NCBI RefSeq assembly: GCF_011751075.1
Contig: NZ_JAALLN010000007.1
Span: 62,001 to 126,000, forward strand
From: Flavobacterium poyangense
GTDB taxonomy: Bacteria; Bacteroidota; Bacteroidia; Flavobacteriales; Flavobacteriaceae
DNA: 64,000 nucleotides
Reading direction: 5' to 3'
Shown: piece by piece, positions 7,349 to 16,467 of the stretch
How positions within the stretch are numbered: position 1 is the first letter of the stretch
Layout: every line of letters begins with the position of its first letter
Position numbers and translations under genes: made by a program
Notes under the pieces: model-generated
Seen by the model: the letters and a program-made list of their open reading frames with translations, nothing else
Databases searched by the model: none
What the model was told of the DNA's origin: nothing

Positions 7349-8881
7349 ATGGAAGCAAGACAGCAAATAAGAACAATTCAGTTAAAAAAGGTATTAGAAA
7401 AGAACCATGACAAACATATTTTTTCTAATAATAAAAAAGCCATTTCTCTTTACAAAAAGAGCATGAAAAAAGCGATTAAATTAATTGCAAATCATTTAGA
7501 GAGCAGAGACACACCTTTTACAGGTACAAGTATAGCAACAATTAAAGAAAAGATAGATGCAATAGCACTTGAAGACAATGATCAGGGAAAAAGTTTAGAA
7601 TATGTTTTAGACGAACTTAAAGATATTTATCTGAATGATTGTATTCATTTTCACGATCCAAAATATATAGCGCATTTAAATTGTCCGATTTTAACCCCTA
7701 CATTGGTCGCAGAAGCTTTTATATCTTCTTTAAATTCGTCAATGGATACCTGGGACCAAAGTACAGGAGGAACTTTTATCGAACTGAAACTGATAGAATG
7801 GACCATAGAAAAACTGGGTTACCCGGAAAGAGCCGATGGAATTTTTACAAGTGGAGGAACGCAGTCGAATTTAATGGGACTGCTTTTGGCAAGAGACCAT
7901 TATGTAAAAAAGCATTACAATATGGATCCTAAAATGGATGGACTTCCTGCTGATGCTTCAAAATTCAAAGTCTTATGTTCTGAAGTAAGTCACTTTAGTT
8001 TAAAAAAGAATTTAAGTTTATTAGGATTAGGACAGAATGCTGTTGTTCCTGTAGCGGTTGACACTGATTTTAGAATGAATGCCCAGGCACTTAAAAAGGT
8101 AATTCAGCAGCAGAAAGATCTTGGAAATATTCCAATCGCTATTGTTGGTACTGCGGGAACTACAGACTTTGGTTCAATTGATCCTTTAACTGAAATTGCA
8201 GCCATATCAAAAGAGAATAAATTATGGTTTCACGTTGATGCTGCCTATGGTGGCGGATTATTAATTAGCGAAAAACATAAAAACAAACTGACGGGAATTG
8301 AGCTTTCAGATTCGGTTACGATCGATTATCACAAAACTTTTTACCAGCCGGTAAGTTCAAGTGGTTTTTTCATGAGAGACAAATCTTATGTAGATTATAT
8401 AAAATACCACGCAGATTACCTGAACTCTAAAGAACAGGAAGAAGAAGGGATTCCAAACATGGTTAAAAAATCAATACAGACTACCCGTAGATTTGATGCC
8501 TTGAAATTGTGGTTTACCTTGAGAATAATTGGAACTGAAGGATTAAGTACCTACATGGAAAAAGCTATCGACAATGCTCTTTTTACAGCGAACTTAATGA
8601 GAAACAGAGATGATTTTGAGGTGATTCATCAGCCGGAAATCAGCACAGTTGTATTCCGTTACACGCCTTGGAAAACGGACGAAGGATCGTATTGCGGTTT
8701 AAACAGCTACATCCGCAAGGCTATTTTTAACGAAGGAAAAGCCATTATTACAAGTACAAAAGTCTACAACGAAGTATTCTTGAAATTTACCTTATTAAAC
8801 CCGCTTACAACCCCGACCGATATTGAAGAAATCATTGCTTTAATCGTTTCTCACGGTCAGGAATATACATTGATAAATTAA
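7349..8881 (+). CDS. PLP-dependent group II decarboxylase (siderophore diamine synthesis)
   Basis: A 510-residue fold-type I decarboxylase. HVDAAYGGG (295-303) and the Schiff-base lysine K329 in DYHKTFYQP are clear, and GIFTSGGTQSNLMGLLLAR (164-182) binds the cofactor phosphate. Family members decarboxylate lysine, ornithine, 2,4-diaminobutyrate or aromatic amino acids. Here the next genes encode an amine N-hydroxylase (8 bases downstream) and an acyltransferase, the DesA-DesB-DesC type set that converts a diamino acid to an N-hydroxy-N-acyl diamine. Lysine to cadaverine is therefore the most likely reaction, but diaminobutyrate cannot be excluded. The start chosen is the ATG 12 bases after the palindromic operator. 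Confidence 0.88.
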   Translation: MEARQQIRTIQLKKVLEKNHDKHIFSNNKKAISLYKKSMKKAIKLIANHLESRDTPFTGTSIATIKEKIDAIALEDNDQGKSLEYVLDELKDIYLNDCIHFHDPKYIAHLNCPILTPTLVAEAFISSLNSSMDTWDQSTGGTFIELKLIEWTIEKLGYPERADGIFTSGGTQSNLMGLLLARDHYVKKHYNMDPKMDGLPADASKFKVLCSEVSHFSLKKNLSLLGLGQNAVVPVAVDTDFRMNAQALKKVIQQQKDLGNIPIAIVGTAGTTDFGSIDPLTEIAAISKENKLWFHVDAAYGGGLLISEKHKNKLTGIELSDSVTIDYHKTFYQPVSSSGFFMRDKSYVDYIKYHADYLNSKEQEEEGIPNMVKKSIQTTRRFDALKLWFTLRIIGTEGLSTYMEKAIDNALFTANLMRNRDDFEVIHQPEISTVVFRYTPWKTDEGSYCGLNSYIRKAIFNEGKAIITSTKVYNEVFLKFTLLNPLTTPTDIEEIIALIVSHGQEYTLIN

Positions 8882-8889
8882 TACCCCTT

Positions 8890-10221
8890 ATGGAAAATAA
8901 AATATATGACTTTATAGCTGTTGGTGTTGGACCTTTTAATCTGAGCCTGGCTTGCCTTACGGCACCAATTGAAAATCTGGATGGTTTGTTTTTTGATAAA
9001 AATGAATCGTTTAACTGGCATCCGGGGATGCTTTTGCAGGACACCACACTTCAGATTCCTTTTCTGGCAGATTTAGTAACTCTTGCTGATCCGACTAGCC
9101 CATTTAGTTTTTTGAATTATATTAAAGAGCAGGGGAAAATGTACTCGTTCTATATTCGTGAAAACTTTTTACTGTTAAGAAACGAATACAATCAGTATTG
9201 CCAATGGGCGATTAAAAAATTGCCAAATGTATTTTTTAATACGGAAGTTTCAGCAATTGAATATGATGAAAATCTTTCTGTTTATTTGGTGCAAACAGTT
9301 TGCACTAAAACGGACACCGTCACTTTTTATAAAACTAAAAAACTTGTTTTAGGAACTGGGACTGCACCACATATTCCTAAATCATGTGAATCACTGAGAG
9401 GAAAAGCAATTCATTCATCGGCTTATGTGCAAAGTAAAGAAGCCTTACAAAAACAAAAGGCGATTACCGTTTTAGGAAGCGGACAAAGTGCTGCCGAAGT
9501 ATTTAATGATTTATTGCAGGAAATAGATGTTTACGGATACCAGCTTAACTGGATTACACGTTCGTCCCGTTTCTTCCCAATGGATTACAGTAAATTGACG
9601 TTGGAAATGACTTCTCCGGAATATGTAGATTATTTTTATAGTCTTCCGGCAGAGAAAAGAGATTACCTGCTAAAAGATCAGAAGCTGCTTTACAAAGGAA
9701 TCAACAAAGATTTAATCGAAACTATTTTTGACACCATTTATGCCAAAAAAGTTATTGCAGATATCGACGTGAATTTGAGAACAAATGCCGCCTGTATCAA
9801 AGCAGATTATGACGAAAACAACGAATCTTTTGAACTGGAATTGCATCAGGTTGAGCAGGATAAGAAATACCGTCATGTAACTGGTGCATTGGTTCTGGCG
9901 ACAGGATATGGTTATAAAATGCCTCGTTTTATAGAAGGAATAACCTCCAGAATCCAATGGGACGATAAAGGGCGTTATGATGCCAACAGAAATTACAGTA
10001 TCGATAAAAACGGAGGAGAAATTTTTGTTCAGAATGCAGAATTGCATACGCACGGATTTGTGACTCCCGATTTAGGAATGGTTTGTTACCGTAACTCTTA
10101 TATTATCAGAGAAATGACAGGGGTTGAGCATTATGCAGTAGAAACGAAGATCGCTTTTCAGGAATTTGGAGTTGGAGCATCGGAGCTGGTAGAGTCCGGC
10201 GTTTTTGAAGAAATCGCTTAA
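8890..10221 (+). CDS. Lysine/ornithine (diamine) N-monooxygenase
   Basis: A 443-residue flavin-dependent N-hydroxylase of the IucD/DesB type. The FAD motif is VGVGPFNLSLA near the N-terminus, the substrate-side signature includes FNWHPGMLLQDTTLQIPFLA, the NADPH motif is VLGSGQSAAEVF (about 195-206), and the late LATGYGY is the usual ATGY element. It adds a hydroxyl group to the terminal amine of a diamine, making the future hydroxamate. It follows the decarboxylase by 8 bases and is surely cotranscribed. The acyltransferase that completes the monomer begins about 350 bases later, separated by a palindromic repeat. Confidence 0.92.
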   Translation: MENKIYDFIAVGVGPFNLSLACLTAPIENLDGLFFDKNESFNWHPGMLLQDTTLQIPFLADLVTLADPTSPFSFLNYIKEQGKMYSFYIRENFLLLRNEYNQYCQWAIKKLPNVFFNTEVSAIEYDENLSVYLVQTVCTKTDTVTFYKTKKLVLGTGTAPHIPKSCESLRGKAIHSSAYVQSKEALQKQKAITVLGSGQSAAEVFNDLLQEIDVYGYQLNWITRSSRFFPMDYSKLTLEMTSPEYVDYFYSLPAEKRDYLLKDQKLLYKGINKDLIETIFDTIYAKKVIADIDVNLRTNAACIKADYDENNESFELELHQVEQDKKYRHVTGALVLATGYGYKMPRFIEGITSRIQWDDKGRYDANRNYSIDKNGGEIFVQNAELHTHGFVTPDLGMVCYRNSYIIREMTGVEHYAVETKIAFQEFGVGASELVESGVFEEIA

Positions 10222-10387
10222 TTTCAAGACCATAAAAGTAGATTTAAAGTATGGGAATTTTAATTGCTTTGACACAAATTCAAAGGGAATTGCAAAATCC
10301 AATACTACTGTTTAATAAAATAATAACTTAAGCCGTTGAGTGCATTTACTTTGTCAATTCGTTTCATTCGGATAGCAAAATTATACT

Positions 10388-10527
10388 TGACACATAGAAA
10401 GATAGGTTTCACTTGTAAAAATGAGCATAAAAAAAGAAACAGATTTCTATCAAATAGGTGGACTATGATGATTTTAAATAAGTGAAACGCCTTTTTTCGT
10501 TTTAAAAACTATGTTTCTATGTGTTAA
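10388..10527. repeat. Palindromic repeat, ACACATAGAAA family
   Basis: Terminal inverted repeats TGACACATAGAAA-ATAG at the left and CTATG-TTTCTATGTGTTA at the right, with internal inverted matches (GTTTCACTT / AAGTGAAAC). It separates the hydroxylase from the acyltransferase. A related element is at 57136-57302 and partial ones at 20771-20872, 60421-60440 and 62488-62500. It may end exactly at the upstream alternative start of the acyltransferase. Confidence 0.7.
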
Positions 10528-10567
10528 AAAATAAATGCTCCGACGGGTTAGCCTAATTCCACAACAA

Positions 10568-11167
10568 ATGAGTACTGATAAAATAATTTATACTGAAAAT
10601 AAAGCTGTTACCGATATTGTTTTTGTCAAAACAATTCCCGGGACAGGTGTTTTTGAGCTTCGTCCGATAGATTTGGAAGCTGATATGCCTTTGCTGCATG
10701 ATTGGGTAAATCGCGAATATGCGGTGTACTGGGGAATGAATGGATTCTCTTTAGAACAGGTACGTGATTCGTACCGCGAAATCCTTGAAAAAACGGATGT
10801 TTATATGGGCATTTTTAACGGGGATGTTTCCTTTTTATTAGAATGTTACAACCCCGAGACAGATAGTATTGGAGACTATTATAAAGTAGAGAAAGGGGAT
10901 AGAGGCATGCACATTTTAGTAGCACCTTTAGAAATACCGGTAAACAAATTTACCTGGTCGATCTTTACCGTAATATTGGACTTTATTTTTTGCGATGCCT
11001 CCAGCCAACGTGTTGTTGTAGAACCGGATGCGCGTAATCATAAAATTCATGCACTGAACAGAAAAGCGGGCTTTGTGTTCCAAACAATACTTGATCTGCC
11101 TCATAAAAAAGCACATCTCGAGTTTTGTACTCGTGAAGATTATTACAAAGCTTTACAGGCCATCTAA
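10568..11167 (+). CDS. GNAT acyltransferase, IucB/RhbD/DesC-like (siderophore)
   Basis: About 200 residues. It shows the features of the siderophore acyltransferase domain: FELRPIDLEADMPLLHDWVN, YAVYWGM, then MHILVAPLEIP and the acyl-CoA region VVVEPDARNHKIHALNRKAGF. The reaction expected is transfer of an acetyl or succinyl group from CoA to the N-hydroxylated diamine. The frame opens at 10535 with an ATG right at the end of the palindromic repeat. I prefer the ATG at 10568 (MSTDKIIYTENK) because the extra 11 residues look like translated repeat sequence. It is the third gene of the decarboxylase operon, perhaps partly uncoupled by the repeat. Confidence 0.85.
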   Translation: MSTDKIIYTENKAVTDIVFVKTIPGTGVFELRPIDLEADMPLLHDWVNREYAVYWGMNGFSLEQVRDSYREILEKTDVYMGIFNGDVSFLLECYNPETDSIGDYYKVEKGDRGMHILVAPLEIPVNKFTWSIFTVILDFIFCDASSQRVVVEPDARNHKIHALNRKAGFVFQTILDLPHKKAHLEFCTREDYYKALQAI

Positions 11168-11204
11168 AATAAGGCAGTTACGGCTTTGCATCGCCGGAAA
11201 ACTA

Positions 11205-11441
11205 TAATAAATCCTTTTAATCTCTAAAATTTGTGGTGAATAAAATAACCACAGATTGCACAGATTAAAGGGATTTTTTTGTTCTTGCGGATAGATTCTC
11301 ACGCAAAGTCGCAAAAGCGCAAAGTTTTAGACTCAGTTTAAGCTATAACTTAAAAAAAACTTAGCGACTTAGCGACTTTGCGAGAAAAATAATAACGCAC
11401 CACACAAAAATCCTTGCGGACTTTGCGGTTAAGACAAATCA
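11205..11441. repeat. Two adjacent intergenic palindromic repeats
   Basis: The first unit (about 11205-11278) has arms AATCC-TTTTAATCTCTAAAATTTG and CACAGATTAAAGGGATT. It is related to the palindrome at 42541-42612 and to sequence near 44205-44290. The second (about 11283-11441) carries CGCAAAGTCGCAAAAGCGCAAAG facing TTAGCGACTTTGCGAGAA, a family also at 16203-16375 and 44360-44400. No gene lies in this 420-base gap. Confidence 0.7.
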
Positions 11442-11513
11442 CAAAGTTTGCAACATTAACATTAAATTGACAAAATCATAAAAGCTTGTTAAGGATTTCT
11501 TAAAATCAAAAAG

Positions 11514-11570
11514 TTTACCAATAGTAAAATAATTTCAACATTTGCGCTGTAAAAATTTACTAATAGTAAC
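11514..11570 (+). promoter_or_regulatory. SusC promoter flanked by twin TTTAC-N5-GTAAA palindromes
   Basis: A perfect palindrome TTTAC-CAATA-GTAAA lies at 11514-11528, and a near-identical TTTAC-TAATA-GTAAC lies at 11556-11570. The copies are 42 bases apart, about four helical turns. Between them AACATTTG (11537-11544) approximates the -7 consensus, so the two copies would straddle the promoter. Confidence 0.55.
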
Positions 11571-11585
11571 TATTTGATTAACCAA

Positions 11586-14500
11586 ATGAAAAACTTAAAA
11601 ACGTTAATGATTGTATTAGTGATGTTCTCAACATCATTAATTGTTGCTCAGACAAGCACTTTTAAAGGAAAAGTGATTGATGAACTTGGTCAGCCATTAC
11701 CTAGCGCCACTGTTCTTATAAAAGGAACCACCACGGCTGTAAATGCAGATATGGATGGTAATTTTGAAATGAAACTACAAAAAAGTAGTGAAGTTCTGGA
11801 AATCTCTTTTTTAGGATATGTACAGGTTAATTTTAATACTGCAGGCAAAACTTCGGCAGTGATTACTTTAAATCCGGATTCTCAGAAATTAGATGAAGTA
11901 GTAATAACCGCTTTAGGGATTAAAAAGGAAAAGAAAAAATTGAGTTACTCTGTTCAGGAGGTTGAAGGAGATCTAACCAAGGGAAGAGATGCGAATGTGA
12001 TGAAATCGCTTTCGGGAAAAGTTTCGGGTTTAGTTGTCGCTTCTTCTGCTGAATTTTTTGCCAGTCCGAAAATGTATTTGAGGGGTAAAAGTCCACTGGT
12101 TGTAGTAGACGGTGTACCCTTAGGAACAGATACATGGAATATTAGCCCTGACGATATCGAAAGTATCAATGTTTTGAAGGGATCAAATGCGGCAGCACTT
12201 TACGGTTCGGTAGGTGGAAATGGTGCTATTCAGATTACCACTAAAAGGGGCGCAAGCAATAAAAAAGGATTTGTGGTTGAATTCAATCATAATTCGATGA
12301 TTCAGGGAGGCTACAATGCTGTTCCTAAAACGCAAAATGCTTATGGACCGGGTTCTTATGGAAACTATGCTTTTGTCGATGGTAAAGGAGGAGGAATCAA
12401 CGATGCCGATTATGATCAATGGGGGCCAAAGTTCGAAGGACAGCTCATCACACAATATGATAGCCCACGTGATGCGAATGGAAAACTAATTGCAACTCCG
12501 TGGTTGGCAAGAGGTGCCAATAACTTTGATAATTTTATGGAAGATGGTTTACTATCAACCAGTAATTTATCATTGTCTTCTAATTTTGACAAAGGAAATA
12601 TTCGTTTTTCATTGTCTAAAACCTATCAGGACGGAATTAATCCGAATACAAAATTGAATATCTACAATTTCAATTTAAGCGGGAGATACAATCTAAGTGA
12701 AAAAACATGGGTTGATGCCAGTTCAAACTTTAATTTCCAAACTTCTCCAAATAATCCAAACGTACAATACGGACCTAACAGCTATATCTACAATATGTTG
12801 ATTTGGGGTGGAGCTGATTATGACATTAGAGATTTAAGAGACTACTGGCAAAAAGGAAAAGAAGGCATTCAACAAAAAAACTTCGAATATACCCGATACA
12901 ACAATCCCTATTTTATGGCCTATGAATGGTTAAAAGGATACTACAAGAATGATTACTCGGGACAGATAAGCATCAACCACAAATTCAATGACAATTTCTC
13001 TGCATTGATTAGAACCAATATGGTGGTGAGTAATTTGTTTCAAAATGAAAAATTTCCTTACTCCATGTCTACATATGGAAGAGAAAAAGCAGAAGGAGAT
13101 TACAAAGAGATGTACGACTACAGGTTCAAAAGTTACTCTGATTTTATGTTGAATTACGATAAAATAATCAACGATTTTGAAGTTAAAGCAACAGTAGGAG
13201 CTAACATTAATATCGATAAGTACAGAAATTCTGTCGCTTCCACCAATTATTTAAAAATACCTGGATTGTATACTTTAAGTAACACCCAGACACCAATGCA
13301 GCCAACAAGTTACAACAGTCATTTTGAGACAAACAGTTGGTACGGATCGATGGACTTGTCTTATAAATCGTTTTTGTTTCTAGGAGCTACAGGAAGGTTT
13401 GATACGGATTCGAGACTACCCGAACAAAACAATACGTTTTTCTATCCATCAGTTGGTTTAAGTGCTGTTTTAAGTGAAATTATAGACATTCCTTTAGTTG
13501 ATTTTTTAAAAATCAGGACTTCATATGCTAAAGTAGGTGGTTCGCTAGATATCTACAGCAATCTGGACACATATCGATTAAGAGATCCGTTTACAATCGG
13601 CGGAACAACTTACAATGCAGCTTATCTTGGTGAAATTTTGAACAATGCAAAATTAGAACCTGCTTTTAACTCTTCAAAAGAAGTGGGTATAGAAACCAGA
13701 ATGTTTAAAAACAGATTTGGTTTTGATGTTACCTATTATCAAAATACGAATGGCCCACAAATTTTTGACTTAAAATATTCTGAAACGACAGGTTTTCAGG
13801 GAAGCAAGCAAAATGGTATTACTACTCAGACAAAAGGTATTGAGGTAGCTTTATTTGTGAAAGCAGTGAAAAGCACCAATTTCAATTGGGATTTCAATGT
13901 GAACTGGTCTACATACAGAGAATACTTAAAAGAGGTGTATGCCGGTATTCAAAACAATGGATTAATTAAAATTGGCGACAGAGTTGATGCTTTTTATATC
14001 AATGACTTTATGAGAACCAATGACGGTAAGTTAATTGTGGGTAAAGACGGAAAGCCGTTGGTTAATTCCTATCAGACTAAAGTAGGTTATAAGGCCCCGG
14101 ATTGGTCAATGGGAATCACTAATAATCTGAGTTATAAAAACCTGGCTTTAAACTTCACCTTTGATGGTCGATATGGTGGGAAAATCGAGAATTATGTGAA
14201 TCAGAAAATGTGGCAGAGTGGAAGACATGCCGACAGTAATACTCCGGAAAGAGCGAATGATGTAAAAGGAATAAAATCATATGTGACCGATGCTGTAGTG
14301 ATTACAAGCGGACAATTGATAACAGATGGTCAGGGACAAGTGATTTCAGATACCAGAACTTTTGCACCAAACACCACTAAAATGTTCTATCAGGATTATG
14401 CAAAATCTTATCATGGTAATTATGCTGCTAATATTATAGACAAGACATTCTTTAAGCTGAGAGAAGTAAGTCTTACTTACAATATGCCAAGTTCTTTTTT

Positions 14501-14669
14501 GAAAAAATCATTCATGAGCGCAGCTTCCATTTCACTAATCGGACGTGACTTGTTTTACTTCTCAAAAAATAAAAATATCGACTTAGATCAGTTTTTAGAC
14601 GAAAGTGCTTCGCCACTGCAAACCCCAACAGTAAAAAGTTACGGGATCAACTTAGACCTTAAATTTTAA
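11586..14669 (+). CDS. SusC-family TonB-dependent receptor
   Basis: About 1,027 residues. It has a signal peptide (MKNLKTLMIVLVMFSTSLIVAQ), a CarboxypepD_reg-like domain (TFKGKVIDELGQPLPSATVLIKG), a plug domain (VVDGVPLGTDTWNISPDDIE, NVLKGSNAAALYGSVGGNG) and a long beta-barrel ending GINLDLKF. SusC proteins form the outer-membrane channel that imports ligands captured by a SusD lipoprotein, powered by TonB. The SusD partner follows by 12 bases. Glycosidases are absent and phosphonate-type enzymes follow, so the cargo is more likely a phosphorus-containing molecule than a plain glycan. A TTG at 11574 opens the frame slightly earlier, but the ATG at 11586 gives a normal signal peptide. Confidence 0.93.
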   Translation: MKNLKTLMIVLVMFSTSLIVAQTSTFKGKVIDELGQPLPSATVLIKGTTTAVNADMDGNFEMKLQKSSEVLEISFLGYVQVNFNTAGKTSAVITLNPDSQKLDEVVITALGIKKEKKKLSYSVQEVEGDLTKGRDANVMKSLSGKVSGLVVASSAEFFASPKMYLRGKSPLVVVDGVPLGTDTWNISPDDIESINVLKGSNAAALYGSVGGNGAIQITTKRGASNKKGFVVEFNHNSMIQGGYNAVPKTQNAYGPGSYGNYAFVDGKGGGINDADYDQWGPKFEGQLITQYDSPRDANGKLIATPWLARGANNFDNFMEDGLLSTSNLSLSSNFDKGNIRFSLSKTYQDGINPNTKLNIYNFNLSGRYNLSEKTWVDASSNFNFQTSPNNPNVQYGPNSYIYNMLIWGGADYDIRDLRDYWQKGKEGIQQKNFEYTRYNNPYFMAYEWLKGYYKNDYSGQISINHKFNDNFSALIRTNMVVSNLFQNEKFPYSMSTYGREKAEGDYKEMYDYRFKSYSDFMLNYDKIINDFEVKATVGANINIDKYRNSVASTNYLKIPGLYTLSNTQTPMQPTSYNSHFETNSWYGSMDLSYKSFLFLGATGRFDTDSRLPEQNNTFFYPSVGLSAVLSEIIDIPLVDFLKIRTSYAKVGGSLDIYSNLDTYRLRDPFTIGGTTYNAAYLGEILNNAKLEPAFNSSKEVGIETRMFKNRFGFDVTYYQNTNGPQIFDLKYSETTGFQGSKQNGITTQTKGIEVALFVKAVKSTNFNWDFNVNWSTYREYLKEVYAGIQNNGLIKIGDRVDAFYINDFMRTNDGKLIVGKDGKPLVNSYQTKVGYKAPDWSMGITNNLSYKNLALNFTFDGRYGGKIENYVNQKMWQSGRHADSNTPERANDVKGIKSYVTDAVVITSGQLITDGQGQVISDTRTFAPNTTKMFYQDYAKSYHGNYAANIIDKTFFKLREVSLTYNMPSSFLKKSFMSAASISLIGRDLFYFSKNKNIDLDQFLDESASPLQTPTVKSYGINLDLKF

Positions 14670-14681
14670 CAATAAACAAAA

Positions 14682-16187
14682 ATGAAAACAATACAACATT
14701 ATAAAAGCATACTAATTATTGCAATGGTTTTTATGCTAGGAGGTTGCACCAACTTTGAGGATCTTGCCGATGATCCGAATCGTGCGACGAGCGTTCCACC
14801 TTCTATGTTATTGACAGAGGTTTTAAGAGTCATGAATAATGTAGATGATGAAGGTCCGTGGTCAGAAGCACAAAGAGACAACCAATTTTGGGCGATATCA
14901 TTTGATTATTATGGAGATCAGGATTACAATTGGGGTGCGGCATCATTGCGTTACACCACGTTGTCTAATGTTCAGGCCATGGAAAAAGAAGCAGGAAAAT
15001 TAGACTCAAAAAACAAATATGGAGCGCTGGCAAAATTCTTCAATGCTTACTTTTTAGATTATATGTCTAAAAGAATGGGGGATATTCCAATGTCTGAAGC
15101 TTTACAGGCTAAAAACAACAACCCGATTACAAAACCAAAATACGATACACAAAAAGAGGTATACACAGAGGTTCTAAGGCTTTTAGATGCTGCAAACGAT
15201 CAAATCACAGTAGCAAAAGCAGAAATTGGAACAGCAGCTGTTCAGGGAGATTTTTTATTTAAAGGAGATTTAGACAAATGGCAAAAAACAATCAATGCTT
15301 TTCATTTGAGAGTACTAATCAGTTTAAGTAAAAAAACAGGAGAACTGGATGTTGCCAATCAGTTTAATAAAATGATAAGCAATCCTTCTAAATATCCTCT
15401 AATGGAAGGAATTAAAGATAATATGACTCGCTATTTCTCTGACGAAACAGGTAATAACTATAAGTTTAATCCCGGTAATTACGGTTTTAACCGAAACAGG
15501 AATATTATGGGAGGTACCTATTTGAATATCCTGAAAGAAAATAACGATCCAAGAATTTACAAAGTGGCCGATCCTGCTTCTTTTTACTTTAATGCGAATG
15601 ATCCTCTGAATCTTAATGCGTACGTAGCTGCTAATACCGGAGACGAGCAGGGTTCTATGCAGGTTGCCTCAGATCAGGGAAAATTATCTTATCCGAATGA
15701 AAAGAGATATTACAGTAATTATATTGGCGAAGCCTACATTTTAATCGGTTACGCAGAACAGCAATTTGTAATTGCAGAAGCGATCAACAGAGGATGGGTA
15801 AACGGTGATGCGGCAGTTTATTACAATCAGGGAATTAAAGCTTCAATGGACTTTTATGGTGTTTCTGCTACCGAGATCACAACCTTTTTAAATCAGGTTA
15901 ATGTAGCTTACAAAGGGAATAATGCTACAGGTTTGGAGCAGATTTTAACTCAGAAGTATGTGGCCTTTTTCCAAAATTCAGAAAGAGAATCGTATTTCAA
16001 TTACAGAAGAACAGGCATTCCGAAATTTGATGTTGGACCGTCTAACAAGAATGGTGGCAGAATCCCAATGCGTTGGAAGTATCCGCAAAGCGAATTCGAA
16101 ACCAATTCTTTAAATGTTAATGCGGCTTTAAAGAATCAGTACGGCGGAACAGATGATATCAATGCCGTTATGTGGCTTATTAAATAG
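14682..16187 (+). CDS. SusD/RagB-like substrate-binding lipoprotein
   Basis: A 501-residue lipoprotein. The lipobox (FMLGGC, cysteine near residue 22) follows a short hydrophobic segment, and FEDLADDPNRA is the usual early SusD motif. Helical TPR-like regions follow, with signatures such as FNAYFLDYMSKRMGDIPMSEAL and FVIAEAINRGW typical of the SusD-like_2 subgroup. It would sit on the cell surface capping the SusC channel. The gene begins 12 bases after SusC, a canonical pair. The ligand cannot be read from the sequence. Confidence 0.92.
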   Translation: MKTIQHYKSILIIAMVFMLGGCTNFEDLADDPNRATSVPPSMLLTEVLRVMNNVDDEGPWSEAQRDNQFWAISFDYYGDQDYNWGAASLRYTTLSNVQAMEKEAGKLDSKNKYGALAKFFNAYFLDYMSKRMGDIPMSEALQAKNNNPITKPKYDTQKEVYTEVLRLLDAANDQITVAKAEIGTAAVQGDFLFKGDLDKWQKTINAFHLRVLISLSKKTGELDVANQFNKMISNPSKYPLMEGIKDNMTRYFSDETGNNYKFNPGNYGFNRNRNIMGGTYLNILKENNDPRIYKVADPASFYFNANDPLNLNAYVAANTGDEQGSMQVASDQGKLSYPNEKRYYSNYIGEAYILIGYAEQQFVIAEAINRGWVNGDAAVYYNQGIKASMDFYGVSATEITTFLNQVNVAYKGNNATGLEQILTQKYVAFFQNSERESYFNYRRTGIPKFDVGPSNKNGGRIPMRWKYPQSEFETNSLNVNAALKNQYGGTDDINAVMWLIK

Positions 16188-16202
16188 AGTAGGGCATAAA
16201 AA

Positions 16203-16375
16203 ATCTCGCAAAGTCGCAAAGGCGCCAAGGTTAGTTTTCACGTAGATTTGCTTCGCCTGTTTGCTATCGCTCGGGTAGGAGATTTATTGAGATTGTTTTT
16301 ATCGGAATTATAGAAAAAAATATCTGCAAAATCTGCGAGCATAAAAAACTTTGCGGCTCCGCGACTTTGCGAGAA
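16203..16375. repeat. Palindromic repeat with shared TATCGCTCGGGT module
   Basis: It starts CTCGCAAAGTCGCAAAGGCG and ends GGCTCCGCGACTTTGCGAG, an inverted pair related to 11283-11441. Its middle contains TTGCTTCGCCTGTTTGCTATC followed by GCTCGGGT, shared with 4947-4978 and 62430-62464. It lies between the SusD gene and the phosphatase-like gene and could attenuate transcription there. Confidence 0.7.
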
Positions 16376-16467
16376 ATACTTCAAGAGTAAGAGTGAGCAA
16401 TTTTTTTTAGAATTTACTCCATTAGTTTAAAAATACAAACAGTATTAAAAGTTTCAAAATAAATAAA

